From NCBI GenBank assembly GCA_021292105.1, contig CM037870.1, forward strand, positions 17,663,087-17,727,086: a DNA stretch of 64,000 bases. Reading direction: 5' to 3'. The translations under genes were made by a program, and so were the position numbers. Origin of the DNA: Anadara kagoshimensis. Lineage: Eukaryota > Mollusca > Bivalvia > Arcoida > Arcidae. Under the pieces are notes generated by a model. It did no database searches. It was not told the DNA's origin and was given only the letters and a program-made list of their open reading frames with translations. This document shows, in pieces, positions 1-11,300 of this stretch; the first letter of the stretch is position 1, and every line of letters starts with the position of its first letter.

Positions 1-730
1 CTGTTATTTTTGTTCTAATTTTGTTTTTTTTATAATAATAGTTTATTTGCATAAAATATTAACAACTTGTAGCAATATTTCAAAAATATATATAGAATAA
101 AAATAGCGGCAGAATACAATTAACCTCAAATACATATTATAGTCTGGTAGAGGATTTTGAAAAAACCGCTTATTTTTCGATGTAGGGAGGACAACGTGTT
201 CAAAGATGGCAAGTTATGTCATAACCTTCTTTGAACTTTACTTTGGTAGAATCGGCTTGTTGCCAAGCAAGATTTCACCCAGGGGCCATTGTGGGGGCAG
301 CTAAAGGTCAATGGGTGCAAAGTTCAAGTGAAAATGCCCATATTGACCTATACACAAATTCAAGGTGGCTTACAGAAGTTTTTCTTTATACATTTTGTCT
401 TCTAAATATGTAAGTGGTATCTTCAAATTAATAGAAAGTCATATCCAACTAATTCAGCCACTTATTTTCAAAGTTTTCCATAAAAAATAAGATTAAACAC
501 TTGCACAAATTTGACCTTTACAAATATGATTAATTGTGGCAAATAAATACTAGTATAAACACATTTGTGCATTTGAAATTGTTTAACAAAACTTTAGACT
601 TCTGTTAAAATAATTTTACTGAATCATATTGCCGTATTTATGTAAGTATCCACTTTTTAAAAAAAAAGAAATCAAAGTACTGGTGGTACTGAAAGATTTG
701 GTTAGCTATAATGACTGTATCTGTATAATA
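1..730. other. AT-rich sequence, no gene seen
   Basis: I see no recognisable gene here. A 60-codon open frame at 231-413 has no familiar domain and no splice context. The sequence is unique-looking and AT-rich. Confidence 0.5.
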
Positions 731-739
731 CTATCAAGT

Positions 740-1425
740 GTGTTCTCTTTTTCTGGTGGAAATATTAGTGAACTGTTGAAACACGAATTATTCCAAGTGT
801 CGCCTATACCTGATACATCAGGACCCTTGTTATCTACAGCCGACGAGTCGGATCTTCAAAATATCCCTGAGGAGGAAGTTTTCATGGAGACATTACTACC
901 AAAATAATTAATGGTCAAACTTTAGTTGTAGCACTGGGAAAACGAAAGGTATCAATACATTCGGCGAGTTAGGAAACGCACAAACTTTTTATCCACGCGA
1001 AAGATAAATGTATTAAAATTGATCTCATTATAATAGATATGACAACTAATCCATAAAAGGTGAAACCATCTAGAGATAAAAGAGGATCAGGTCCCCGTTC
1101 TGTTAGAACAATTATTGATAATTAAAATGCCCCTCTGCCATCAAATTGGTAAGATTTTATCAGTCACCAAGAAAACAAATAGGATCTCGTAGTAATCCAA
1201 GACACTTCTTAGCTTAGCTGAGGGTATCAGGGGGTCCAACAGACAGCATGTTTAATTCATACAGAGGTAGGAGTGTAACCGTTTTCAAAGCTTTACATAA
1301 GGAAGCCGATACTAGAATTGTTCCCCATGGTGTTGATGCTTACATGCAAGGCTACAAAAGAACAGTTGATGTCTGTCGTGATACTGATGGCCTTATTCTT
1401 CTGTTGTTTTTAAATTAGGAAGTAT
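740..1425 (+). pseudogene. Decayed coding remnant with an EADTR...DTD motif
   Basis: Two stretches still look protein-like. One (about 760-906) reads like the start of a domain with LLKHELFQVSPIP. The other (about 1288-1420) contains HKEADTRIV followed some 25 residues later by RDTDGLILLL. This spacing resembles the HEEADTR...DTDVLVLLL signature seen in large uncharacterised, often repetitive, proteins of cnidarians and molluscs. The locus is clearly broken in several places and looks like a fossil of an element-borne or multicopy gene. No flanking repeats could be assigned to it. The family identification is from memory and its class is unknown. Confidence 0.5.
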
Positions 1426-1890
1426 GATTCCAGACCGGGACATCTAAAGTTCGTCCCTCTTCATAGCATACAATTATCACCTCTGGAGAGGAATAAGCTC
1501 CCAGTATTCCATGCAATTACAGACTGTAAGACTGTCAATTAACTTTCTGGACATTCTAAATACAGCATTCCGTGTTTCCAGGGTAAACACAGGTTTTCTT
1601 CCCACTCTTGCAAGAGGGAACTTTTCACAACTTGTGAGTGCAGATGCCTTCATTGAATGTACCTAGCGATTATTTCTAATCTACGATGTAAACTGTTCCT
1701 CTCAGGTGAAAAGTACAATTAAAAATTTGCTTCCAACATCATATGCAACCGACCTACATATTCAACGTGCACACAATTAAACTGCTGTTTGGCTGCATTT
1801 AGTTATACCTGGTATTTGTTCCGGATCTCCTGTCACCTATAAGACACGGATGGTGCTAGTCTCACTAACTTGCGTACTGTATGCCTTTAA

Positions 1891-2879
1891 GGGTCATCTA
1901 AGTAGGAAAATTCAAGTGAAAACCATTTGGTTGAAAAGCGTTAAAGAGGGGTATAATTTTGAAATTACCTACACAAGCGTGAAGATTTATAAATAAAAAT
2001 ACAGTAGGAATTGATAATTTAAGAAATTTTGAAATATTTGTTGCATGTCCTTATGAAAATAGTGCAAAAATACACGTGTTGGGGAAAATAGTTTACACCT
2101 TGTATAACGAATTGATTTTAAAAAATGAAAAGGTATTAAGATAGTCATAATCATAGAACAGTGCAAAGGGGCCAGAGTTTGTTAAAGAAATACGTGGTTT
2201 TTGAAAACTCGACAATTTACGGTTCAAATTATCTACGATTTATTTTCCTTTTAAAAATGCGTGTACCAGGCGTGATATTTATATTCTAAGGCCACTTATA
2301 ATCCAAAATACAACAAGTCACTAAAAGTGCACTGTCACACAATACTGTTCTATTTGAATTGAGGTGAATATTGTTTGGTTTGAACAATGTTGAACTATAT
2401 GAAGCCGAATATGCCTTAACAATAATCAAGTAATATACAAACTTAGCTTTTATAATCTTCCCTTGGATCATTGGTAGCCTTAGAATATGAACTATCACGC
2501 CTGGTACACGCATTTTTAAAAGGAAAACAAATCATAGAAAACCCCAACCGTAAATTGCCGAGTTTTCAAAAACCTCGTATTTCTTTAACAAACTCTGGCC
2601 CCTTTGCACTGCTCTATGATGTTGACTATCTTAATATCTTTTCATTTTTAAAAATTAATTCGTTATACAAGGTGTAAGCTTTTTTCCCCAACACGTGTAT
2701 TTTTGCACAATTTTCTTTAAAAAATGCAACAAATATTTTATAAACTCTTAAATTATCAATTCCTACTTTATTTTTATTTATAAATCTTCACTCTTGTGTA
2801 GGTAATTTCTTAATTATATCCCTCTTTCACGCATTTCAACCAAACGGTTTTCACTTGAATTTTCCTACTTACATTACCC
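1891..2879. mobile_element. 989-bp foldback DNA transposon (MITE-like) flanked by TTAA
   Basis: The left arm (about 1891-2290) is the inverted copy of the right arm (about 2478-2879). Both ends read GGGT[CA]AT[CG]TAAGTAGGAAAA inward. The element is bracketed by TTAA at 1887-1890 and 2880-2883, a natural target-site duplication. Arms are about 400 bp with a spacer of about 190 bp and no coding capacity. TTAA duplications are typical of piggyBac and Kolobok/T2-type elements; the terminal GGGT does not settle which. Short open frames inside are on inverted-repeat DNA and are not genes. Confidence 0.85.
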
Positions 2880-3413
2880 TTAACTACCTGTGGAGGTTAG
2901 TTCATCGACAAAATCCCTCAAACTGGCTCTGTTCTGTGCAATTTTACCCTCTCTGTTTTAATTCCAGAAACTTGTCTCAAGGTGTCTTTTATTCTTGTGT
3001 GTTCCATTTCAAAGTTTTGTGGTGTTGTTGGCAGGTGTCTTGATGGTGTGACCTATACATCCCCAATGTCCCTTTTGTGTTTGTGTTTCAAAACGACCTT
3101 GTTTTGTGATCCACCATAAACTTTTCGTTACTAATATTGTCTGGTCATCTGGCAACAGGACCACGAACAATACTAGTTTTTATACTTAAATCTGAGGGTT
3201 TTTTTCACAAATTAAACTTATTATTGTTATTTTTTTGCTTTAATCTTTCTTTGAACTTTAACTTTTCTAAGACAATTACAGGTCAAAGGATCATGCACAA
3301 AACTTAACTTTTTGGATTTAAGTTAAGTATTTTCCTGATGTTCACGATTATTCTCGGACAGTTAAGTTAGTACGAGTCTGAATGTGATTTAAAATCAGTG
3401 TTAATGAGAAAAT

Positions 3414-3762
3414 TATAAATTGATTGATTGCATGGGGTTTTACGGGCTTTTACGTATTTCAGTCATATCAAGACGCCACCAGCTATAGGTGAAGTGGCAG
3501 AAATATTTACCTTTGCAGTGAACTTAGGGAAATGTGCAGGAAAAGTTCCTTAACATGTTACACCCGCCTTGGCACGGGGCATCGGATTTTAAGATCTTTC
3601 TCAGAGGATCTCGTGACTTTCGTTTCTAAATACCGAGTGTTTGGCAAAAGAACAGTCACTAACTTATTTCAAGTCTTGATCAGACCCAACTAGGGTTCGA
3701 ACCCAGGACTCACCACATACGGGGAGTGAGGTCTATACCAATTGAGCTACAGTAGGGGTTTT
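3414..3762 (-). mobile_element. SINE-A, near full-length, with target-site duplication
   Basis: Minus-strand copy of the commonest tRNA-derived SINE here (called SINE-A). Reverse complement starts with a tRNA-like head (TAGCTCAATTGGTATAG box A; GGTTCGAACCC box B), followed by a body with GTGACTGTTCTTTTGCC and a tail matching GATATGACTGAAATA. Flanks TTAATGAGAAAAT (3401-3413) and TTAATGTGAAAAT (3763-3775) match at 12 of 13 positions, a target-site duplication. Confidence 0.85.
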
Positions 3763-4614
3763 TTAATGTGAAAATAACCTTTACCAAAATCATGTCATGC
3801 ATTGCTGAAATGTAAATATAAATCATATTGCACTACAAGATGTACATGTAGGGCATACAGTTTAAAGTATGGGACCGTTGAACCGTTGATTGGTTGAACC
3901 TTTTGAATGATAATGACACAGATAGTGATATTGATGAATCAAAAGAAATCGTTAGATGTGACTGATATTTTCCAGAGATTCTCGTGACTATGCCTTGCCG
4001 ATTACAGTACTTGCAGTACTTTGATTTTAAACTTTTAAATCAGCTGGGTTTAAACAATATATTTGTTTTAATCACAGTCATGTATTTACAAAAGAATTAT
4101 ATTTTAGCATTTTGATTCATGCTTTGATGTTGAATGTATACTTTTATTTTATTCTATCTTGAGGCTTGTGTCACAATTTTGAAAAATAACATTGAAATAT
4201 TTAAATTTTAGCCTAAACAGTCTCAATTAGCTTCCTAGTCAATGTTAAAATACATGAAATACTATGCTTACATGAGAACAGATTTATTTGATTTATTTAA
4301 ATCTCAAAAAGTATATATTTGGACAGCTATAAACTAATAAAGATTATTTTTTTGGAAAAAACACTATCTGACCTTTGACCTTTTATCTACTAAACCAAGG
4401 GTCGATCAGCTTGGCAACAGGTTGATTCTTGACCCCTAACCTATGATGATATAAGACAGCTATGTTGCCAGCTTTGAACACTCATGTCCCCCTATTGTGA
4501 AATTTCAATTTGTTTTCCACCAGACTATTAGGTACAGTGTGTTATACTTAATTAAACTGTTGAATATAATTTTGTCTTAATTTAAATAAATACCGTAAAG
4601 AAATTGCGTACAAC

Positions 4615-4618
<4 letters not shown>

Positions 4619-4654
<36 letters not shown>
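4619..4654. repeat. (CT)n microsatellite
   Basis: Uninterrupted CT dinucleotide run of about 36 bp in otherwise unremarkable AT-rich DNA (3780-5290 holds no gene I can see). Confidence 0.95.
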
Positions 4655-4658
<4 letters not shown>

Positions 4659-5289
4659 ACTCGTTTATAGATGGCTTTTTTGTTTTTTGTTTTGCTTGTT
4701 TGGATATCAGTTGTTTTCCACGTTTTTACTTGTAAATAACAAAAGAAACTGATTCCATTCTTTTTACGAGATCTTTCATTTAATTTTGATTGAAAATATC
4801 TCAACATGACGGAATCAAATTATATGGAATATTTTTGTAAAAAAATCATTTTTACATTTTAACATTTTAATTTTTAATGTTTCATTTTTTATAATTTTTA
4901 TACAGGATTTAAAGGGAGGGGTTACAAAAGTAAGTCCTTTACCATAATTATTATATTCTATAATTAATTGAGTCGTGCAATCAAAATCGTGGTATTTTGC
5001 CACGAGGACTTCAGTGGAAAATGTGTGAAAAATATCTACAGTGTTTGAAGTAAAAATTAACTACACAAACCCTAATTGAGAAACGTGTGAAAAGCATAAC
5101 TCTACTCGCTCTTCAAAATCAATTTGTTGAAATTAAAACCCCGATGGGGGTGTTAAAATCTTAATTAACCAAGGTATAATAAAGTAAAGTAGGAAAAACA
5201 TCAACACGTTTGTAGACTTGTCGGATGAAGGATTTTGATTATTTTTGAGGAGTAGAATAGCTATAATCGTTAAGGCGGTTCAATTCAGT

Positions 5290-5990
5290 CTACCACGAAA
5301 TTTTCTTATTTATAGCGGAGTGGAGTAATGGTGTTTTACGACAGTCAAGATTTTTCATTTATATCGAGACGGTCAGTTCTGGGATGGCATAATTAACCGA
5401 AGTCCCCGGGGAACCTACAACCTCAGACGGCAAACAAAATGACAAACTATTTCACGCAAGGATATATCTCCGGTTTGATTGGATATGTTTATCTAGTCAA
5501 TCATGATGAAGTCTTCAATATGACACAAAATGCCCTCTATTTCGTTTCACGGGGTATTGGCTCTTTAAAGATTCATCCAATGGACCCGTAACTTTCGAGT
5601 GCTCAAAAGACACTACCTATTTTCAAATTTAGATCAGACCCGACCAAGGATCGAACCCATTTACCTCCAACATACAAAGCAATTGGTGTAAATATGGTAG
5701 ATTATTTCTAAAATAAATCTGCCATACGACCTACAGTAGCAGTTGACATGTTGCAAAAGGATTTTACTTAGTTTTTGGATATCTAATACATGTATCTAAA
5801 AATGGACGAAAGTGAAGTAGAGTAATGGCGTTATATACGCAACCAAGATTTTTTCACTTATATTGAGGTTGCCGTGAAACGTGTGTGTGGTGTGGGGGGG
5901 GGGGAGGGGGGGGGGCGGAGTACCTAGAGAAAACCACCGACATTTTGCTTTATTGGAACCAGGAGAACATGTATCAGAAAGTACAAGGTT
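5290..5990 (-). mobile_element. Patchwork of SINE-A and SINE-B fragments with a poly-G tract
   Basis: Reverse-strand SINE pieces follow one another: a SINE-B tail (about 5318-5430, with GAGTAATGGTGTTTTACGAC), a SINE-A body and head (about 5528-5690, box B remnant GGTTCGATCCTTGG), and a second SINE-B tail (about 5810-5945). The last is interrupted at 5893-5917 by a nearly pure G run inside the segment that normally separates the tail from the CTCCAGGTACTC motif. No coding potential. Confidence 0.65.
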
Positions 5991-6263
5991 ATTGAATAAT
6001 GGACAGTATAGACATCCAGTTTCACAATCATATTTAACTAAGATTTTCCTTAGCTTAAATCTGGCAACTTTGAAATCTGAATAACTGTTTTAGTTTTCAA
6101 GATTTTCGTGAATATTAAGGTGCACCTTTAGCTTATTACATTTATCATTTATGTTTTAATTTATTTCAAACTTTTTAGATTTAAGTTAAGCATAAAGTTA
6201 AGGAGTGATTGTGAAACTGGAGCCTGGTCACATCAGATAGGACTAAAGCCTTAGGACTTGAAG

Positions 6264-6510
6264 GTGGCCTTCACGGCCGAGTGGTCTAAAGTGTGTTACG
6301 GGTCACAATGCCTCTCACCGCCTAGGTTCGAATCCCAGTCAGAACAGATCCTAGTGTGAAAAACTGTCAGTCCGCTTACCAATGGTTAGAGGTTTTCTCC
6401 AGGTACTCTGGTTTCCTCCACCGTCCATGAACTGACAGTCTCAATATAAGTTAAAGGAACTTGACTTAAAAGGGAACGAAACTCTATTATTCAACTCCAC
6501 TCAATACAAT
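6264..6510 (+). mobile_element. SINE-B, near full-length
   Basis: Second tRNA-derived SINE family (called SINE-B): head with TTCACGGCCGAGTGGTCTAA (tRNA-Leu/Ser-like box A) and box B GGTTCGAATCC, body with CTCCAGGTACTCTGGTTTCC, tail CTCAATATAAG followed by a run matching the usual CCATTACTCCAC end. Pol III-type internal promoter boxes are visible. It is a SINE and not a functional tRNA gene. Confidence 0.8.
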
Positions 6511-6584
6511 TATATCTGCATGTTCTGATTAATCTTGAACAAAATTGTTACAAAAACTTCTCTGGTATCAAACAGTCAATGGAC

Positions 6585-6995
6585 CAAAAATGTGGCTGCA
6601 GTGACCAAGTTGTTCACCCTCGAACGCTGAAACCCAAGGACTGTTAACATGGGGGTTTGAACCAATGAATAGCACATAAAAGCAGGTTCATATTGGCAAA
6701 ATGTGATACTGCAATGCATTGTTTCAGACCTATAATCCACCAAAAAAATATTCACTCTCAAACTCAAGGCCTCTCAACTTGGAAATCCCATGCATGGCAC
6801 ATAATAGAAGGTTTTTGTCAACATAATATGACATCGATCTGTCTTTTGAATCTGGAGTCAAGACTTCCTATCCACACAAAAATCGTAACAGCAGTGAACA
6901 AGTTGTTCACCCTAAAACCTAAGGCCTGTCTACTTAGAGTTTGATCCCATTGCACAGCATATAATAGAGAGTTCATTTCAGCATGATGTGAAAGT
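6585..6995 (+). repeat. Degenerate tandem repeat, about 2.5 units
   Basis: The phrase GTGA[CA]CAAGTTGTTCACCCT recurs at about 6600 and 6895, with a weaker copy (ATATTCACTCTCAAACTCAA) near 6748. Each is followed by AAGG-CTGT/CTCT, a TTGGAA/GTTTGA[AT]CC segment, then GCACATAA[AT]AGAAGG/AGAG. The unit is about 145-150 bp. It may be another SINE tail amplified in tandem. Confidence 0.55.
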
Positions 6996-7184
6996 ATGAT
7001 TTGTAATGTGTTAATTCTGGCATTATGAATCAGGTGTGCCAACACTCCAAGTCACCTTCAGCAAACTGAAGCACAAAGTGTATCAGAACATTTAATCCTT
7101 GCTTGTTTATATTAATATTTGCAATTATTATTGAAGTCAGTGTTTAATGGATTCTTGAAAAATGATGATTCTTAAAATAATAGG

Positions 7185-7330
7185 CTTGCTAAAGAACCCT
7201 CCCTGCACATTGCTCTGAGCATACTGGAAAGGTAAAAATTCTGCCAATTCACCTATAACTTGTGATGTCTCAATATAAGTTAAATTTTTTTGACTTAGAA
7301 GTAAAACCTTGTTTAATCAATTAATCAGTT
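7185..7330 (+). mobile_element. SINE-A 3' fragment
   Basis: Matches the SINE-A 3' half: AAAGAACCCTCCCTGCACAT, GGTAAAAATTCTGCC, CTCAATATAAGTTAAAT and TGACTTAGAAGTAAAACC, ending in AATCAATTAATCA. Confidence 0.7.
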
Positions 7331-7404
7331 TAAAAAAACTGTGTAGAAGAACTGTTCTGTCAGGAAACAATGAGATTATATTTAATCCTTAAACTGATTA
7401 GAAC

Positions 7405-7612
7405 TAACGGATTGCTGGCCACGCCCAAAATGTTCCAACAAAGGCCCGGCATGCTTGAATTACACACAAAAAGAATGAAAACTCGGCCTGAATTGTGCAA
7501 TTTAATGACGTCACTGACACTAGTACGTCATTAGTAACTGTGACGCAGCTCTGGTACCGTGATGGCCGCCAGTGTCGGAACATAAAAGGCATGGTTGGCG
7601 ATACGTCAACTG
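7405..7612. mobile_element. Short TIR element (MITE-6), copy 1
   Basis: About 205 bp that is clearly homologous to 49910-50112: shared AATGAAAACTCGGCCTGAAT, ATTTAATGACGTCACTGA and GTCGGAACAT. The better copy has inverted ends (TTGACGTATTGGCGGTCATG against TTGACATATTGCCGGCCATG read from the other end). A minus-strand open frame over it is not considered a gene. Confidence 0.6.
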
Positions 7613-8300
7613 TCAGTGAAGTTGATCTATATTCCCCGAGTAAATTTTGTTAGTGGGTCATGATCATAAACACATGCAGTTAAATTTGGCATGCAACACA
7701 TTGTCGTTTTGGTATACATTTGAAACAAGTTTGATCAAGATCCATCAATAGACATGGAAGATATGGAATAGACAGTGTGGCCCCTATATACATATAAAAA
7801 CAAAAACATACCTTCTACAAAGTTCATTTAATACAAAAATTCATCTTCAAAATTTAAGTATCACAATTGTTAAAAGTCGAAAGAAATGCAACATACAAAA
7901 ACAATTTATAAGGCATTAGTTTCCATTTTAGCTATATTGTATCACAGTAATCTTTTTCTTTCTTTCTTTTTTGAAAAATAATGTTTTCATATAAATAAAT
8001 AGTTGTATTTCATTATTTCCTTAATTTCATAGGAATATTTTACAGCGATAAAAGATAAGTGGATTAATACCACCCCTCTCTCACTCTCTCTCTCTTACAC
8101 ACATCTACCCACGCTTGCATGCAGCACAAACATGCACACACTTGTGGTAAACTGCCAGTAGATATTATAATATTTATCAATTGATCCAAATTCTAGGACT
8201 TCAGTTTAAAAATGCATAATGCATTTTAAGAACAAAAAATAAGAGTAAAGTTCCATTTCTTGCAGAGACAACACAAGTTTGTTAAAGTCCAAGCTGTACA

Positions 8301-8306
8301 TTTAAT
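8301..8306 (-). promoter_or_regulatory. Possible poly(A) signal of LRRC23
   Basis: ATTAAA on the minus strand, 44-49 nt after the LRRC23 stop codon. I found no canonical AATAAA nearby. Placement is plausible but unproven. Confidence 0.35.
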
Positions 8307-8349
8307 TCCTGCGGTATTTATCAGCTATTCATGTATCTGGTGCAAGGTT

Positions 8350-8379
8350 TTAAGCATCTTCATCATCTGAGTCTGACAG
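8350..8379 (-). CDS. LRRC23: LRRC23 exon 8 (terminal)
   Basis: Acceptor TTCTTGTAG, then LSDSDDEDA and TAA. The phase fits exon 7. It is only 30 nt and lies 3.56 kb from exon 7, so it is the least certain exon. An alternative would be read-through of exon 7 to an earlier stop. Confidence 0.7.
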   Translation of the reverse strand: MSDSDDEDA

Positions 8380-11300
8380 CTACAAGAAATAAATAAAAAT
8401 GTTATGGAAACCTTCACATAAAATGCAGAGAATCTATTAATAAATAATACAATAAAACTTCAATTCATTTGTTCGGTCAATTTTTGACATTTTAAAACGA
8501 TTAATAGTGTAAACTTTTAGTATTAATGGGTTTTTGATACCATGCATATTACATACATCGGTAATGTACCATATTCAAAGAAAATTCAATCCAGTAAAGA
8601 TAGTATTACATCTAAAAAAAATTCAGTCTCAGTCCTAGTGACAACATAGACAGTTTATAATGCAAGATGCTAATAACAGTTTGACTCGGCTTGGTACTAG
8701 ATTTTAGGACTTTTCATGTACATACATGTATGCAAATATCATTCTATGGTAGAATGGAGGAAACAGAATCAATGACAGAGTGGAATTGATTACTGTAATA
8801 GAGGTTTACACCCAAGTCAAGATTTTTTCATTTATATCCATGCAGTCAGTTTAGTTATTGTGGAGAAAACCAGAGTAGCAAGAGAAAACCACAGCCCTTT
8901 GGAAAGCGAACTAGATGGTGACAGGCACTGTAAACTGTAAGTGTGCATTTAAGACCACCCTGAATTAAGGATGGAATCACATCACTAAATTCCCAACACC
9001 AAGGAAAATAAACACCACCTTTACCAATTAAATATATTAAATAATTGATATATGTACAACTAATTAAAAATCCCTGTAATTTTTTACCAGCACCAGAGTA
9101 CATAATAGTAATACAAAAATCATTAAAAAGACCCTTTTATCCTCCATCACCAACAAAAATACACAAATATATGATTGTAACATTAAACAAGAGTATATAA
9201 TGTATATTGAAGTCTTTTTAAGGAGGGGAGATAACTCTTTTGTGTTAAACCTAGATTGGAGTAAGGGAGATAACTCTTTTATACTCCAACATTATGCTTT
9301 AAAGGTGAAATAATATGTAAAATATTAAATATAGTGTACTAGCAATAATATAAAGCTCTAGGAAGGAAAATACTATAGAAAAATATACTATAATTGAGAA
9401 AAAAGACATATCTAATAATTATCTATATATGTGCATGCATACTAGTATTACACTAGCAAGAAAGAAAAACGCAGAATGATACACACGAAAATTCCTTATA
9501 ACATGCTATTAATATAATCATGAGTTTTTATATTGTTTTTTTTTAAAAATGCAGCATGCATTTATGCACTACTGGTGAAAGTCTTTAAATGTTTATGAAA
9601 TGAAAAACTAGCTGAAAAAATTGTTATATAAAAAATTATTTTGATCATTGTTGAAATTTATCATCCATTTTTAAATAAAAAACCATTAAATTCCAAATAA
9701 TGGGAATTTTTGAGTGAAACTCCAGGCCAGGTATGACAAATTCATTTTCAGTAGTTCTTGAACATACTAGTATTGCTAGCTTCAGCCACTTCCAATATCT
9801 GATTGAAGTAAGGGAGACAACTTATAGTTTCATGTCACATGAAATAATCTGCTGCAAAGATAGAAATGAATCTTAGCATTTAACCCTCTGGAGAAAACTT
9901 AACATCTGAAAGATTTCCATGAGAATTCAAACTTTTGTAAAAATTTAAATTCAGAGATTATTTTGCACTGTGCACACTGAAGAAATGAAGGCACAAGTTT
10001 TTAAAACCCTTGGAGATATTTAGCTAGATCCCAATACTCAGTTGTTCAAAATTTGATTAGTTTAATCATCTGATTAGCCAATTATTGCTTCCTGTATTTC
10101 ATTTAACTGGTTTGAAAATTTCTGTTGAAAAGATCATAAGCAAATAAATTTTAACAAAATGAAGAATTTTTATTTTGAAATACTGTGTTAATCACTGATT
10201 ATGCTATAAACTAATCAAGCTTTGAAGAACTGGGTCCTGGTTCAAAGTTCCACAATCATTTCTTATTAAAGATTTTCTTTACTGGTACTTAGATTTAATG
10301 TGGAAGTGCGTGGCCTAGTGGTTAAGGCATTGAACTCATGATTCGAAGGTCATGGGTTCGATCCCTGGACCGAGCGATGTGTTGTGTCCTTGAGCAAGAC
10401 ACTTAATTTCACGTTGTTCCAGTTCACTCAGCTGAAAAATAAGTGAGTACCAGCAAAATGCTGGGGGTTAACCCTGCGATGGACCGGCGTCCCATTCAGG
10501 GGAGAGTCTTGTACTCTCAGTCGCTTAACGCCACCAAAACCGGGATAAGCTCCGGCCTGATGGGCCTAATGGCTCGGGACAGACTTTAACTTTAACTTTA
10601 ACTTAGATTTAGCAAATTTTTGCAATATTTTTGGAATTAAATGTACATCTAACATTTTTGACAAAACTAAATACAGAAGTGATCTTGAAGATGACACCTT
10701 AAATTCTTGAATATCTAAAAATTAAAAAAAATTATTCAAATTTCAAATTCACCAAATTTAAGTTAAGGAAAACCTAAGTTCATAGCCATAGGGATAATTG
10801 AGAAACTTGGGCAAGATTTGCAATCAAACATTTTACTAAGATTTTCCTCCACTTACAAATTATTTTGAGAAACTTTGAAACTTTAATAAAAATTCTTAAA
10901 AGATAAACAAAGTTGAGAGGTGTTATTTTAAAGATCAATTCTTGTAACCTTTGGTACAGCTTCCATATGATCCTTGACTTTCAGTTAAGGAGTCAAATTG
11001 ACTTTATTAAGGAAAATAAGTCAACCAACAGTTGCTTCTTGTCAAAAAGCAAGAGTCAAATTAACTTTCTCCTAAATCTAACGATTCGACCCACAGTTAC
11101 TTTACTGTGAAATTAAATTCCTAAGAGTTCAAGTGTCATAGGTCTTATGGAAGCCCTTGGCCCTGCATAATAAATTGTTTAAAAATTGCCAAAATTTGCA
11201 AAAAAATAAGTTCGTAGGACAATCTTAGTTAAGGAATGATTGTGAAACTGTATCATGCATTTATAGTTCAGTCTCTACATGCTTATATAGTAAGAATAAG

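Noticed and set aside
629-907. 92-codon intact gene
   Set aside because: The C-terminal half resembles the start of a decayed larger family member; the N-terminal half is low-complexity and the rest of the locus is broken.
4577-4807. 76-codon open frame with RERERERE
   Set aside because: Translation of the (CT)n microsatellite on the minus strand.
7404-7592. Minus-strand 62-codon gene
   Set aside because: Lies on a short TIR element also present at 49910; the frame is not kept in the second copy.
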